From Cristatella mucedo (lineage: Eukaryota; Bryozoa; Phylactolaemata; Cristatellidae): a DNA stretch of 60,000 nucleotides. Shown here piece after piece: positions 25,644 through 36,192 of the stretch. The position numbers were made by a program, and so were the translations under genes. Every line of letters begins with the position of its first letter. Position 1 is the stretch's first letter. Location of the stretch: positions 126,001 to 186,000 of the forward strand of contig WPIO01000177.1 in the NCBI GenBank assembly GCA_009760855.2. Direction: 5' to 3'. The notes under the pieces were generated by a model. The model saw only the letters and a list, made by a program, of their open reading frames with translations, did no database searches and was not told where the DNA came from.

Positions 25644-27439
25644 TAGGGAATAACTCACGACAGTTGTAATGACATGCAGTGAGCTTACATCTGAGGTGCG
25701 ACTGCTGCGCCTGTAATAGCGTCGGCATAGCATAACTCTTTAGCACAGAGGGTAACTTTATGGACCCCGGTGGCATCATGGCCTCTGTCGATTTGAAAGT
25801 GTTAGATTAGAATCCGCAAAATTTGCGTACGATCGTATCCGCTCTAAAGTGTGGTCTTCTTTCAGATTCGCCTAATGCTAATTAACAGAAGATTCGCTGA
25901 CGACGTGCATGCAAAGTGGCGATGAATATGAAGGGGCTGCTTGCTGCTGCTTGTTAGAGAACGACGATGACGAGTGCAGGTTTTGGCATCGGATGACGAA
26001 GCGGCCGACGGCGTGGTCTGCCTTGCTCATCGCTCGTGTTGACTGTGTCGTCGGGGCACGTTATTTTAGCGGTGATGCTTCGGACTTTTATTCAATGCCG
26101 AACGTATGACCCTGTTTAAACAGTAAAGCCGTACTGAACTGATCGATTTCCACATAAGTGCAAGCAGCTCGACTGAGCCACACGATACAAGGAGTCGCGC
26201 TTCTCAAAGTAAACGCACCAGAGCAAGCCTGGACCTGCCGTTTATATGCTAGCACCATTGGGTTACATGAATACATCTCTCTTTTAAGGTAGCAGTTACA
26301 CAAGCTGGTTGTTTTCTAAATTCCGTAGCTTCAAGGTCGAAAGATCAGGGTAGGTTAAGGCCTTAAAGCTTGCGAACGTAGCAAGGTAATAAAATGATAA
26401 TTTGCAGCAATTAGTAGATCTTGTGCAAATAGAGTGGCGTAACATAATTCCTAAAAATAAAACATTTGTTTAGCTCACTCAGAAAACCTTAAAGTATTTT
26501 TGTGCACGTAATAGTGATACTTTACAGCAAGCTCGATCGAAAATATACTTGTAAAATGCATTTTGTAAATCCATATAGTATGATATAATATGTTCCGGTT
26601 TCCAAAACTATTGCACAATTCAGATCTGATCATGACATTACGCAAATGGTTTATTCTCTCAGCAGTTTTCTTAAATATTTCCGTACCTGCTACTGAAAAA
26701 ATGCACCGAGCTGCCTTGGCAAGCGCCAGCCTCACCTTAACTGTGCCGATCGACTTATCAGAGGCAAGTTGGCGCATTGCGATCGTCGTTCGAACTCGGA
26801 GCCCGACCGCCTCGAGCGACTGCAGTCGCTCGAGGCAGCAGACCTACAGAGCGCACAAAAGATACACGCGGCCACGCTCGTGCGAGAGCTGAAACTGTGG
26901 ACAAAGCAGTCAGACGGCGAACTTGCCCGTCGTGCGAAGCGGTCAAGTATGATCGCACTACGGCGTACGTCGCTTATATGCAAAGTCTCGGTGACGACGC
27001 GTCAAGGAAGAACGTGAACGCTTCTCATTCAACAGAATTGAAACAATAGGAAACGCCATCGGCACTCTCGCCTAAATCGCGTTCAGGCTTCAACCCATTG
27101 TTGCAACTCGAGGCAAAAAGCCAAGCGTACGAGAGCTGCTTTAGCTGTCAGTTCGCAGCTCAGCCGTCGCTAAAAATGAAGACGCCGTTGGCGCTTGATT
27201 TCTAGCTCATCAAAAATAAATTTCGCACTTTCTTTCAACTTCACAGTGCTGGTACACAGGCATCCAATTACACTCGCTTTGGAAATAGTCATTAGTTGCA
27301 GCAAGTATAACTTGTCGTCTAAACTATGCTTCCTTTAAAGTGTTTTTTATCTCTGCACGTGGGATCATATTTACCTTGGGTTTAATTTGAAAGTTACGTT
27401 TGAGCAAGTGCTTTAAGAAAAATATCTCTTAAGTTATAG
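25644..27439. other. Unique AT-richer flank of the satellite, no gene recognised
   Basis: Composition changes abruptly at the array edge. I see no domain, splice-consistent exon series, tRNA or transposon protein in this stretch. The longest open frames (about 100 codons on either strand near 26475-26892) overlap each other and match nothing I know. The only structured item is the 28-bp palindrome listed separately. Confidence 0.6.
26809..26836. repeat. Perfect 28-bp palindrome
   Basis: GCCTCGAGCGACTG at 26809-26822 is followed immediately by its exact reverse complement to 26836, with no spacer and centred on CTGCAG. The symmetry stops at the flanking bases (C versus A). Length and perfection exceed chance expectation for a region this size. 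It could be a dyad binding site or the fused tip of a foldback element; no longer arms are visible around it. Confidence 0.85.
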
Positions 27440-27585
27440 GCAAGTTGATTTAAAAGTCTCATTTATATAGCGGCGGAAGAGCCTCACCGGCTGTCACCAC
27501 AGTTTGTAATGGGTAATAAAGGATCGCTCACTGCAGATCTATGTCCACGACCTGGATCGTGAAGACCAAATACCTTACACATGTA
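27440..27585 (-). mobile_element. tRNA-derived SINE, degenerate copy (family S, copy 1)
   Basis: On the minus strand the sequence runs GGTCTTCACGATCCAGGTCG, then a damaged B-box region, then GAGCGATCCTTTATTACCC and GGCTCTTCCGCCGCTATATA. It aligns block by block with the copies at 32638 (+), 38870 (-) and 45557 (+). The Pol III B box has decayed, so this is an old copy. Confidence 0.6.
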
Positions 27586-27704
27586 ACTGGTATCGCGCTA
27601 TCAGCTTCACCCTGAGTGGACAATGGAAATTTCCTGGAACGACCGGAGGATTAGATTACGATCAAACAGTTCCACATAACCTCAAGTCATCGCAATTTTA
27701 CGTA

Positions 27705-28016
27705 CCAGAGCGAGTCGTGGCATAGCAGCTGAACTCATATATTAAAACTTTAAACCTTGCTAGTTAGTAAGTTATAGTCTGGTTTTGTTAGAGCTAATCA
27801 ATCTACTGAGTCAGCATTGCTTTGGGCGTGTAACGACCTAATTAGGGAATGCCGACATAGGCAGTCTCTCAGCTTGTTTTGCACGATCTTTCGGCAGCTT
27901 TTGATCGATCACCAAGTCTTTCTTGGGCGCTTTTCATCTCGCCTGGGCATCGCTGGCAATGAACGTCAATGGCTCAGGTCTCAGTGGGAGACTCCAGAGT
28001 ATTTATGTGAATAGAC
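27705..28016 (+). pseudogene. L2-like LINE reverse transcriptase fragment (copy 1)
   Basis: The fragment aligns at DNA level with the reverse transcriptase region of the better copies at 29440-29750 and 49244-49460: GCTAATCAATCTACTGAGTC, CTTTCGGCAGCTTTTGAT and CTCGCCTGGGCATCGCTGGC are shared. Short deletions and stops break every frame. The ATG-initiated frame 27817-28014 is only a remnant. It is directly followed by the start of a second LINE copy rather than by its own 3' end, so it was truncated on both sides. Confidence 0.75.
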
Positions 28017-28234
28017 ACCTTTCACTCACGGAACATCTGTTGGATTAAAAAGGCCCACTAAGCGCAAGCTTGAAAAAGCTTACAAAAAATCCGGACTAAC
28101 TGTCCATCGTCAGGCATATGAAGACTACTGTAGGTCGTACCAATCGATCCTAGCAAAGGCCAAGTCTAGCTTCTATAGTAACATTGTTGAATCACAGATG
28201 CACAATCCAAAAATGCTGATGTCGACAATAAACC

Positions 28235-28972
28235 TGTACCCAGGCGGGGTTTGGTTGGCTGGGACCGGACGGCTATAGTGAGGGTTAGGGTCATCGGCTA
28301 GGCCGGGGTCAGACCTATGCATTGCCGGATGTGTGGTGACGAGAGGTCACCGGGGCTCTTGGGTACGGGAAGTTGGCCAAGTAAGTCATGGTGTTGGAGG
28401 CTCCCGGTCTCGCCGAGTTATGCACCTGGATTCGTGCAGGCGTGCTCCGGCGATGCTGCCACGCACGCAAGGGAACGAGTACCCAAAGCCCGAGCGGAGC
28501 TGGATAGCTCGCCCGTTGTTGACTTGTTTTTATACCGCGTTCCCCGTGTAGCGTGTTCCTGACCCCTCCCCCCTTATGTTGGCGTCTTTCGGTGGAAGCT
28601 TACGACTGTGGTAGTTGTCGACTCGGACTAGCCAGCAGTTACTGAGCCAGCCGGGTTTTGGACGACGTACGCTCGTACTGTTGGATTCGGAGTCGGTACA
28701 ACGACAGGACTGCGGAAGCCGACTGACCCCAACTAACACGTTTGTTCGCGCTTGCTGCGTCATCTTGCGCTCCCATAGTGTATAATGTATAGGACCCTCC
28801 ATGTAGACCTGTTTAGTTCCCCCGTTGTTGTTGGAGCATGCGCTATTATAAAGAGGTTTAACCTGACGGCCGCTCGTCTTACCCTAGCTCGGCGGCATGG
28901 CGAGCGGCAGCGTCACCGGAGTATGGCGGGGTTTGGCGGGAATTAGCCTCTGACCCCTGGAACCCGGTTACA
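28235..28972. mobile_element. Solo LTR (738 bp) inserted in the LINE
   Basis: The block begins TGTACCC and ends GGTTACA, the TG...CA form of a long terminal repeat, and is flanked by AACC at 28231-28234 and 28973-28976. If the block and one AACC are ignored, the flanks line up base for base with the uninterrupted LINE copy around 35826 (GATGTCGACGATCAAAC then ATCTCCTCAACC), which locates both ends exactly. No reverse transcriptase, primer-binding site or second LTR is present, so internal sequence was lost by LTR-LTR recombination. A 4-bp duplication is compatible with Ty3/Gypsy-type or BEL-type integration; I cannot say which. The short frames inside it are not genes. Confidence 0.75.
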
Positions 28973-28976
28973 AACC

Positions 28977-30682
28977 ATCTCCTCAACCATTCCCAGATTA
29001 TCTCCTTACCTGATGATCCTTGTGATGATCTAGCCTATCGCTTCTCTCGTTTCTTTGTGCAGAAGATAGACAAGATCAGGGAATCCATCCCTACGATGAC
29101 AACATCCCCACTAGAATGCTGTTCCTCGGTTCCTGGCTGCACCTCAATGTCTGCATTTAAGCAGGTCACTAGTGATCTAGTCCTAAAGTTCGTATCTCAA
29201 TCAAAGAAGACAACAAGTCCACTGGACCCTATCCCCACTGTCCTGCTCCTACGTTGCATTGATCTGCTGCTGCCATGCATAACTAACATCATTAATATGT
29301 CATTAGCCTCAGGTCATATCCCAGCACCTTTCAAAAAAGCTGTAGTCAGGCCACTTCTCAAGAAAGCTACACTAGACCAAGAGAACTTAAGCAACTACCG
29401 CCCAGTCTCCCTTCTATCATTCCTATCAAAGACACTGGAACGGTTCGTAGCAGACCAGCTGAACTCATTTATCGAAACCTCACACCTTACTAGTAAGTTC
29501 CGGTCTGGCTTTAGAGCTAATCACTCCACAGAGTCAGCATTGCTTACGGTAAACAACGACCTACTTAGGAGTTCAGGCATGGGTAGAGTGTCTCTGCTTG
29601 TTGTGCTTGATCTTTCGGCAGCTTTTGATACCATCGATCACAAAGTTCTTCTAGAGCGCCTCTCATCTCGCCTGGGCATCACTGGCACTGCTCTGCAGTG
29701 GTTCAGGTCCTATCTCAGTGGCAGACTCCAGAGAATTGACGTGAATGGACAAAGATCATCTGAAGTACCTCTGAAATATGGAGTACCTCAGGGTTCTGTG
29801 CTTGGTCCCGTTCTTTTCACTGTTTATACTGTACCTCTTGCCGATGTGATGCTGGCACAGTCTAGGATTTCACTTCTACGCAGAGGAAACTCAATTGTAC
29901 CTTTGCTTTGATCCCTCCCAGCCCTCCAGCATGTCGAGTTCTCTCAACTCCCTTGCTGCATGTATTGATGACATCTCAACATGGATGGGAGCAAACTGTC
30001 TGAATTGAAGAATGATAAAAACCAGCTTACTAGTTAGGAGCAAACCAATTGTGGTTCAAAAATGGGAAAGGTTAAAGCTCACAATCAGCTCTGCCAGCAT
30101 TTGTCCTGTTGAATGTGCACGAAATCTAGGTGTCCTGTTCCAAAGCAACCTTTCATTAGAGAACCACATCAGCACCACAGACAATTCCACCTACTTTCAG
30201 CTACATAACACTGCTATTATTCGGGCATGCTAAGACAGGGAACTGCATCCATTGGTCCACGCATTTGAGACATCCTGTCTCGACTACTGCAACTCACTAA
30301 TTGCTCGTCCACCGGCATGCACAATCGGGTGTTTACAGTTGGTTCAAAACTCTTTAGGTAGGCTCGGCTGATGTGAGCGTCGCAGTTGCCACTTCACACC
30401 ACTTCTTGCCACCTCCATTGGCTACCAGTCAAGCAACGCGTCGAATTCAAGGTTCTGTCGTATACGTTTAGGTTTCTTCATTCTTTTGCTCCAGTCTACC
30501 TATTAGATCTACTGCTCCACCTGGCTAAGCATCGTGCCACTCGCTTTTTAGAATATAATAGTTTAACTATACCTTATAAAAACTTTAAATCCTTTGGAGA
30601 CCGTACCTTGAGTTCGTATGTTCCCAAAGATTGGAACTCACTTGCGACTCGCGTTACATCCCCTGACCAGACCGCAGTTTAA
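28977..30682 (+). pseudogene. LINE ORF2 remnant: reverse transcriptase and C-terminal domain
   Basis: An uninterrupted frame from about 29057 to 29911 covers the first two-thirds of the reverse transcriptase: NYRPVSLLSFLSKTLERFV, FRSGFRANHSTESALL, the catalytic-site motif LDLSAAFDTIDH, and [18 protein letters not shown]. The YADD active-site box is lost: at about 29870 a frameshift and substitutions turn the equivalent of [12 protein letters not shown] into an unrelated tail and a stop. Further pieces appear at 30012-30233 and at 30386-30682 ([31 protein letters not shown]). The protein is therefore non-functional. The domain order is that of L2/CR1-group ORF2. Confidence 0.85.
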
Positions 30683-30955
30683 AAGAAATTAAAAACGCAT
30701 CTATTTATCACAGCATTTAGTGGATCCGCGCGATTCGTCCTTTATATGCTTATGCGTGCTGAGACTTCGCATGGTACCACTAAACATATTTGCATGCTGA
30801 CCCAGTGCATGCCACCCCTAACCATATTATTCTTGGTTCATTGAGCATGCTGCCGCTAACCATTCGAGTGTGCTTCCTTTGCAGAAAATGCAAAGGGTCT
30901 AGAAAGAAATTGAGTTTTCTGAGGGCACTATGTCAAATTTATTATCGTTTTTATT

Positions 30956-32637
30956 ATTTGAATTCGATATAACTCAAGAAAGGCTTTGTGTCTAAGTAGT
31001 AGCTACAAATAATTATTGTGCATACGGAACTTACTGGCTTCGATTTTGCCTCAAAATCCTTTAAATGCCGCAGTCTTTATTTTAGAGTGCATCCAAATCC
31101 TTTGACGAGTTTACTGATGGACAAGTTTGTTGATGGCAGCGCCGTAAATTTGTGCCCTCGACAAGGACACAGCATGCACGCATGAGGCGGCGTCAATTAT
31201 GTTAATTATGTCAATTATTATTTTGCGGAGCTTTTTTGAAATTGTGGTAATAATCCATGGTTAGGCGTTATGAAACTACCAAGTCATTTAATTGAGGCAG
31301 TTTATTGAGCTCCAGACGATCGAGTTTCGACTGTTGCTTTGCTCCGGAGTGGATGGGCGACGGTGTTTCAGCAGAGCTGTGGGCACCGTACGTAAGAGGA
31401 TGTACGCCGTGGTTAAACCTAAACGTTTTTAACCATCCGTCGCTGTCGAATAGACAGACCTCTTGATACTTTTGACATGGACTTGCTACATATACCTTAC
31501 GAGAATGGGCACTCTTTATCGCTGCCTTATCCTGCTACCGTCGGAATGTTTGCGAACGTTGGCGCTGCACCTACAATGAACTGGAAGTTGCGCAAAGGTT
31601 TAGAGCTACCTGTTGGCTGAATCCGCTTCATAGCCATTGTGCCGGACGATTCACCTTGACCTTCTGTGCATCACTGATTCATTCTGGAGACTGGCTATCC
31701 GTGGAGCTGCAGACTACAGATGATTGGCTGTACCTCAGCCAATAGTATTCATTCAGGACTACCATATATTGGACCCGTTTGTTACTTGTTCTTAGTCCAT
31801 GTTTCCGTATTTGGATACGGTCAACGTTCTGTTTGTCGGATGCGGTATTAAACTACCGTAATTTTCTCGACCATTGACTGGTGAATGGCTTCACGGCAGC
31901 ACAGCGTCTCACACTACCAACGAAGGAAACTCTTGAACTACGTTTTAACATATTTTAAGCAAAATTAAGTTTGCGACCGGTTTCAAGTTAGCGCCAGGGA
32001 TCTTGAGATTAGCAGATAACTAGCAGACGAGCGGGCGGTGCAAGGGCGAGCACTGGAAGAGCAAGGGGCTGAAGGATAGGCAGGCTGGTGCTAGCGAGTG
32101 AAGTGACCTGTGAGCCAAACTGAGGATCTTGAAATCAATTTGTTAACTGATAGAAAGCGAGTGAAGTTCAAAAAGAAGTCACGTGTGTTGTGGCTGTTAC
32201 GCCTTTGGGGACAGCAGATGAGCATCTGAGTTTATTATGAATTGCAGGCGATTAAGAGCACTGCCGGGAGTCCTGAAATTAGACAATTGCAGAAATCTAG
32301 GTGCAACGTCACAACCACGTGAACTGGTTCAGCTGTCAAATTCTCATCTAAGCAAGCCCTATTTTTTTATTTTGCTTAGCCGGAAGTAGGTACACTTAAC
32401 TCTGGTTGAAATGTAATTATCTTATGGCCAGCCATTTTGTATTAGTACGCCTAGATCAGGGGCAGACGGCGCCGGAATGAGGCAAACTAAAACTAATTTC
32501 TAGGGTATAACAAATGAGGTCTTAAAAATTTCGGGTGATTTTTTACATGAGTATCCGATTTGTCTTATAAAGTTAAGCTTCAGGAAGTTATAAGCCAACG
32601 AAACACGAATGCCGTCGTTGCAGCCCGTATTTATTAG
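30956..32637. other. Intergenic sequence, nothing recognised
   Basis: No transposon protein, terminal repeat, tRNA or splice-consistent coding segment is recognisable. All frames are short. Part of it (about 31310-31960) could be an old LTR or foldback remnant, but I found no matching terminus or target duplication. Confidence 0.5.
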
Positions 32638-32806
32638 TCGTGATAATTCAGCAGGTAAGGGGCTCGCTCTTCACGATTGAGGTCGTGGGTTCGAACCCTG
32701 TAGAGGGCGATTCTGTATTGCCAACTACAGGGGCAGATGGTATTCAGGCTCGTCTGCCGCTATTGAAAATAAAGCTAGTAAAATCAGCTAGTATTTATTT
32801 ATTTAG
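32638..32806 (+). mobile_element. tRNA-derived SINE, best-preserved copy (family S, copy 2)
   Basis: A tRNA-like head (ATTCAGCAGGTAAGGGGCTC with an A-box-like motif, then a perfect B box GGTTCGAACCC at about 32689-32699) is followed by a body, AGGGCGATTCTGTATTGCC through GGCTCGTCTGCCGCTATTG, and ends AAATCAGCTAGTATTTATTT. The same head-body-tail order is found at three other sites in the window. The flanks share TATTTATT, possibly a target duplication. It is too long and too poorly base-paired to be a functional tRNA gene. Ticks have tRNA-related Ruka SINEs, and this may be a relative; that is untested. Confidence 0.7.
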
Positions 32807-33471
32807 AGGAGTTGCGTAAGTTAGGCAGCAAGGCTTAGAAAGGTAGAAAGATTGTTGAAGCTAGCTAGTTTTCATCAGGATGAAAATGAAAGTAAAGACT
32901 GCGTTTAGCCAGTGTTACTGTTATTATTATTCTTAGCGACGGTTGGTCAATCTACTAGTCAATGTGGCTGGGCCATTGCACAGCTTTACGCTCATACGCA
33001 TTTGAATTTTCAATTGAATTCCCAATGGCGTTTCGCGCTTATACGCTAGTAGTACGAGATATATCGGAAAGGGCACACCGCAACAATGACGTTATCAACC
33101 TGCGTTCTCGACTCACTCGCTCATCCACTTACTCACGTAAAAATCGATAAAGGCTGATAGCCTCTTTTTGCCATTTTTCAATATTAAAAGAAATCACGTC
33201 ACAGGTTGACTAACTCGCAGGGATAACTTATATTGAATGCCCTTGCCGCTTGTGTTACAAATGCGGGGTAGCGTGTCTAGTAATCACGTCCACAGACCGC
33301 AGACAGAGCGCTCATAGTGGCGGTAGTCCTTGCTAGCGCTCGATAAATACCGCTTGCGCTGCTGAGTAGTAGAGTGCAGCTAGCGATGTGTCGATGTCGC
33401 ACTAACACATGCAGCTATGCCGACGGTAGCGGCGGAATACAGCAAAAATAAAGGACGCCCGTAGCTTAATG
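32807..33471. other. Intergenic sequence, nothing recognised
   Basis: Short TTATTATTATT and TTATTTATTTA runs occur near the left edge. I see no coding segment, transposon or RNA gene otherwise. Confidence 0.5.
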
Positions 33472-33861
33472 CAGAGGTCGGCAAACTTCGGCCTTCAGAC
33501 CGGATGCGGCCTAGCTAGGCCGATCTAACGCCCCCTAATTATTTACTTTTGGGATCCAGCGGCCTAATTGAATTGCCGCCGTTTTGTTCCTCTTCATTGC
33601 TGCTGGTTACAGCGCAAGCCGTGGCCCGTGTTTATTTTCAGAGCTGACGTCATGCGGTTGTACGAAACGGAAGCGACTGACCGGGGGTGGGAGGAGAAAT
33701 GTCAACCCCTATAATTGCCGTGCGCCTCTGTTGCGACTGCTCGTTTGTTGTTCTGTCCACGCTCACTACGCCGGCCCGGCTGAGTGGTTTCTTCTTCAGC
33801 CCAGTCTGGCTACTTGACCTCCTGAAACAATCTTATGGCCCGAAAAGTTTTCCGAACCTTG
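33472..33861. mobile_element. Short non-autonomous hAT element (~390 bp)
   Basis: The left end CAGAGGTCGGCAAACTTCGG is a typical hAT (Charlie-like) terminus. The right end, read from the other strand, is CAAGGTTCGGAAAACTTTTC, an imperfect inverted match. The flanks GCTTAATG (33464-33471) and CCTTAAATG (from 33862) look like a decayed 8-bp target duplication. No transposase is inside. A perfect 16-bp palindrome centred on TAGCTA (33507-33522) lies just inside the left end. Divergence of the ends shows that the element is old. Confidence 0.6.
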
Positions 33862-35146
33862 CCTTAAATGTAACAAGCCCGTATCCGTAGCGTAGAGCGG
33901 TCCATTCGACCGCCGCGGATAATTATGTTCAGCAACGCCCCAGCGTACAGCAGCTCTCATTTGACACCAGAGCAAAACGGCAATGCCTGCTCGATGCCCG
34001 GAGATCACTTTGATGCTTTTTCCAGCCTTTTTCTATGCCTTTGCTGATTTTTTTCTTTTTGTCTAGCACTTCGGCTTTCATACCGCTAAGCTACAGATTC
34101 TAACATTACCGGCTCTTGGCCGTTATTTTTCAGGATCAGGGCATAATACCGTGGTATTCATAATCTCGCCGATATAGAACAATAGCATTTCATTTGCAAT
34201 AGCGAAAATGTACGAATCACTCTGCCTTGCCCTCCAAGGCCCCGACACTACTACATGCTGCAGCACTGGTAATACTTCTATTGAGGACAGACGCAACGCT
34301 TTTTTTCTGAATGCTGTAGGCTATTAGCACACCGGCAAGGGCGCTTGCGTAGCCAATCTTTGAGCATAAAAATACGACCGCTGCTGCAATTGTACGATAT
34401 ACAGTGGTAGACTGCTGATCTAGACGACTTGTCGGACCGGAATAGTTACCGTACGTGCATAGATAGTCGATTTGGACGGCAGCCGACTTCGGAGTGTGTG
34501 GTAGCGTGGTACCCGGCGGCGGAGGGATACCAAGAGAAGAAGAGTACGGAAGCAGCCGGGACGCAAGCCGCGAGATAGGAGTGCGGCAGTGGTGAGTACT
34601 TTTTCGTATAACCAACCGCTAAACCTGTAGCATGACGAGAGGCAAGCGCTTGGCTGCGGCATGCTGGCCTCCATTGGATGCATCGGGCTGCTTCTCAGAA
34701 GAAAGGAAAGTACGAGCCGCCCCCAGGGTTCAGTGGAAACGTGGGCGCCAGAGAAAACGGTGGCAAGCCGTTGTGCAGCGAGCGCCAGCAAATACACGGC
34801 TGCCCACTTGGTGTTTCCCCCCTCGGTGCTTGAAACTGCAGAACCTACCGAAACCATCAATGAATGTTTTGGAAATGCTGTAAATGTTAGGGGAAAGTGG
34901 TGCTCTGTATTGTGGCGTCGCGAGACCTCAAGAACATCGAATTCGATGCTGTCGGAGCAAAAAATATCTCCTTAGTCCTTGCTTCTCAATCCCTCTTCCG
35001 ACCTGCCATTATTGGTAGAATGCTAAAACGGCACATTCTGACATGCTTTACGAGTTTGCACCACCACAGACTTAGCGCAATATTCGCTCTCACCCAGAAG
35101 GCCTACGTTTATCGCAGAGCTTAAACTAGCCAGGTCTAATATGCGC
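33862..35146. other. Intergenic sequence with unassigned GC-rich patch
   Basis: A GC-richer patch around 34420-34800 contains overlapping frames of 80-146 codons on both strands and a donor-like GTGAGTA near 34592, so an unrecognised 5' exon is possible. None of the translations resembles a family I know, and the frames exclude each other. I do not call a gene. Confidence 0.4.
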
Positions 35147-35262
35147 AAGCTTGCCATTCAATTGCATTTCACTTTACAGCAAATGTAAAGCGCTTAGAGA
35201 GAGATTAAGTTCTCTGAGGGCGCTTTATCAAGTGAATTATTATTATTATTATTATTACTATT
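35147..35262 (+). mobile_element. LINE 3' tail fragment (copy 3)
   Basis: Only the last ~115 bp of the LINE family is present: GCCATTCAATTGCATTTC, GCAAATGTAAAGCGC, GAGATTAAGTTCTCTGAGGG, GCGCTTTATCAAGTG, then (ATT)n. The extreme 5' truncation is normal for target-primed insertion. Confidence 0.85.
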
Positions 35263-36090
35263 AAGCTTGAGAAAGCGTATACAAGATCAGGACTAACTGC
35301 CCGCGGTCAGGCATACGAAGGCTACTACTGATCCCTTTGCCATCTGCTCCTTCTCATGCTCTACTTGCCTCCTCCGATGTTTCAAGTAACACCTCTTTCC
35401 TTGTTGCACTTCCTGATTTGTGGAAATCCGCCAGATTTAATAGTGGTAGCTGCTGCGTATGTATCTATACGCCAATCAGTGATTTTACAGCAAGAAACAA
35501 GCCCGCGAGAGGTTAAGGAAGTGAACAGCAAGCAGTGAATTCCATGCTCTCTAACCCACGAGCTTTATACAGCTATCGACGTTTATTAGCAACCTATATA
35601 GCGCCTGTACACTCCACATGGTTCATGAGCATTTACAGTTGCTTATACACGACCGTGTTACCTTTGCAGCAAATGTAAAGCGCCTTGAAGGAGATTAAGT
35701 TCTCTGCGGGTGCTTTATCAAGTGTGTTATTATTAAAAAACACCAGTCAATTCCAGGAAAGGCCTAGTCTAGCTTCTACAACTATGATGTTGAATCACAG
35801 ATGCACAATCCAAAAATGCTGATGTCGACGATCAAACATCTCCTCAACCGCTCTCAGGTTAGCTCCTTACTTAGTGATCCTTGTGGTGACCTGACCGATC
35901 GTTTTCTAGCTTCTTTGTCAGCAAGATAGACAAGGTCAGAGAGTCCATAGGTCAGGTTGCAGCATTCCTTCTGGACTCATGTTCCTCAATTACATCAGCA
36001 CAGGACTTCTGCCTCTCGATTCCGTTCGCTACATTGGTGTCTTCATTCAAATTGGCCACGAGTGATCATATTCTAAAATCAAAAATTTCT
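35263..36090 (+). pseudogene. LINE ORF2 linker fragment, interrupted (copy 4)
   Basis: The fragment begins directly after the (ATT)n of the previous copy with AAGCTTGAGAAAGCGTATAC, equivalent to residues KLEKAY in copy 2. It is broken at about 35328 by a 410-bp insert, resumes at about 35742 (AAGGCCTAGTCTAGCTTC), and runs to about 36090. The part around 35810-35860 is uninterrupted and reveals the empty site of the solo LTR in copy 2. Stops and indels exclude function. Confidence 0.7.
35329..35740 (+). mobile_element. Insert ending in the LINE tail, body of unknown origin
   Basis: This block interrupts the LINE linker. Its last ~90 bp is the LINE family tail (GCAGCAAATGTAAAGCGCC, AGGAGATTAAGTTCTCTGCG, then a short ATT/A tail). 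The preceding ~300 bp does not match the LINE 3' UTR of the other copies and has no A/B box that I can find. It may be a non-autonomous element using the LINE's 3' signal, or a diverged LINE subfamily. Confidence 0.5.
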
Positions 36091-36192
36091 TCAATTTTGT
36101 TGTCACCTCCGTCTCACAAGTCTTCAATTATGATAAGGTAGTACTTGATTTAATTTTAGAATAAAGGGAATAATATTTCATTCCCCGACACG

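Larger units (their letters stand above)
28040..30955 (+). mobile_element. L2/CR1-group LINE, 5'-truncated and degenerate (copy 2)
   Basis: This is a non-LTR retrotransposon copy. It begins in the linker between endonuclease and reverse transcriptase (KLEKAYKKSGL, ESQMHNPKML), is interrupted by a solo LTR at 28235-28972, and continues through the reverse transcriptase and C-terminal region to a 3' UTR. It ends with the family tail (ATGCAAAGGGTCTAGAAAG, then TTTCTGAGGGCAC) near 30950. Comparison with copies at 37557 and 49244 shows it is the most diverged of the three long copies. There is no endonuclease domain or first ORF, so it cannot move itself. Confidence 0.85.

Noticed and set aside
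28317-28802. Frames at 28317-28562 (+) and 28530-28802 (-)
   Set aside because: They lie wholly inside the solo LTR, overlap on opposite strands and match nothing.
31310-31960. Possible second LTR or foldback element
   Set aside because: I could not find matching termini, a target duplication or a second copy.
32640-32715. A functional tRNA gene
   Set aside because: The B box is good but the A box, acceptor stem and anticodon stem do not pair convincingly, and the sequence recurs with a SINE body attached.
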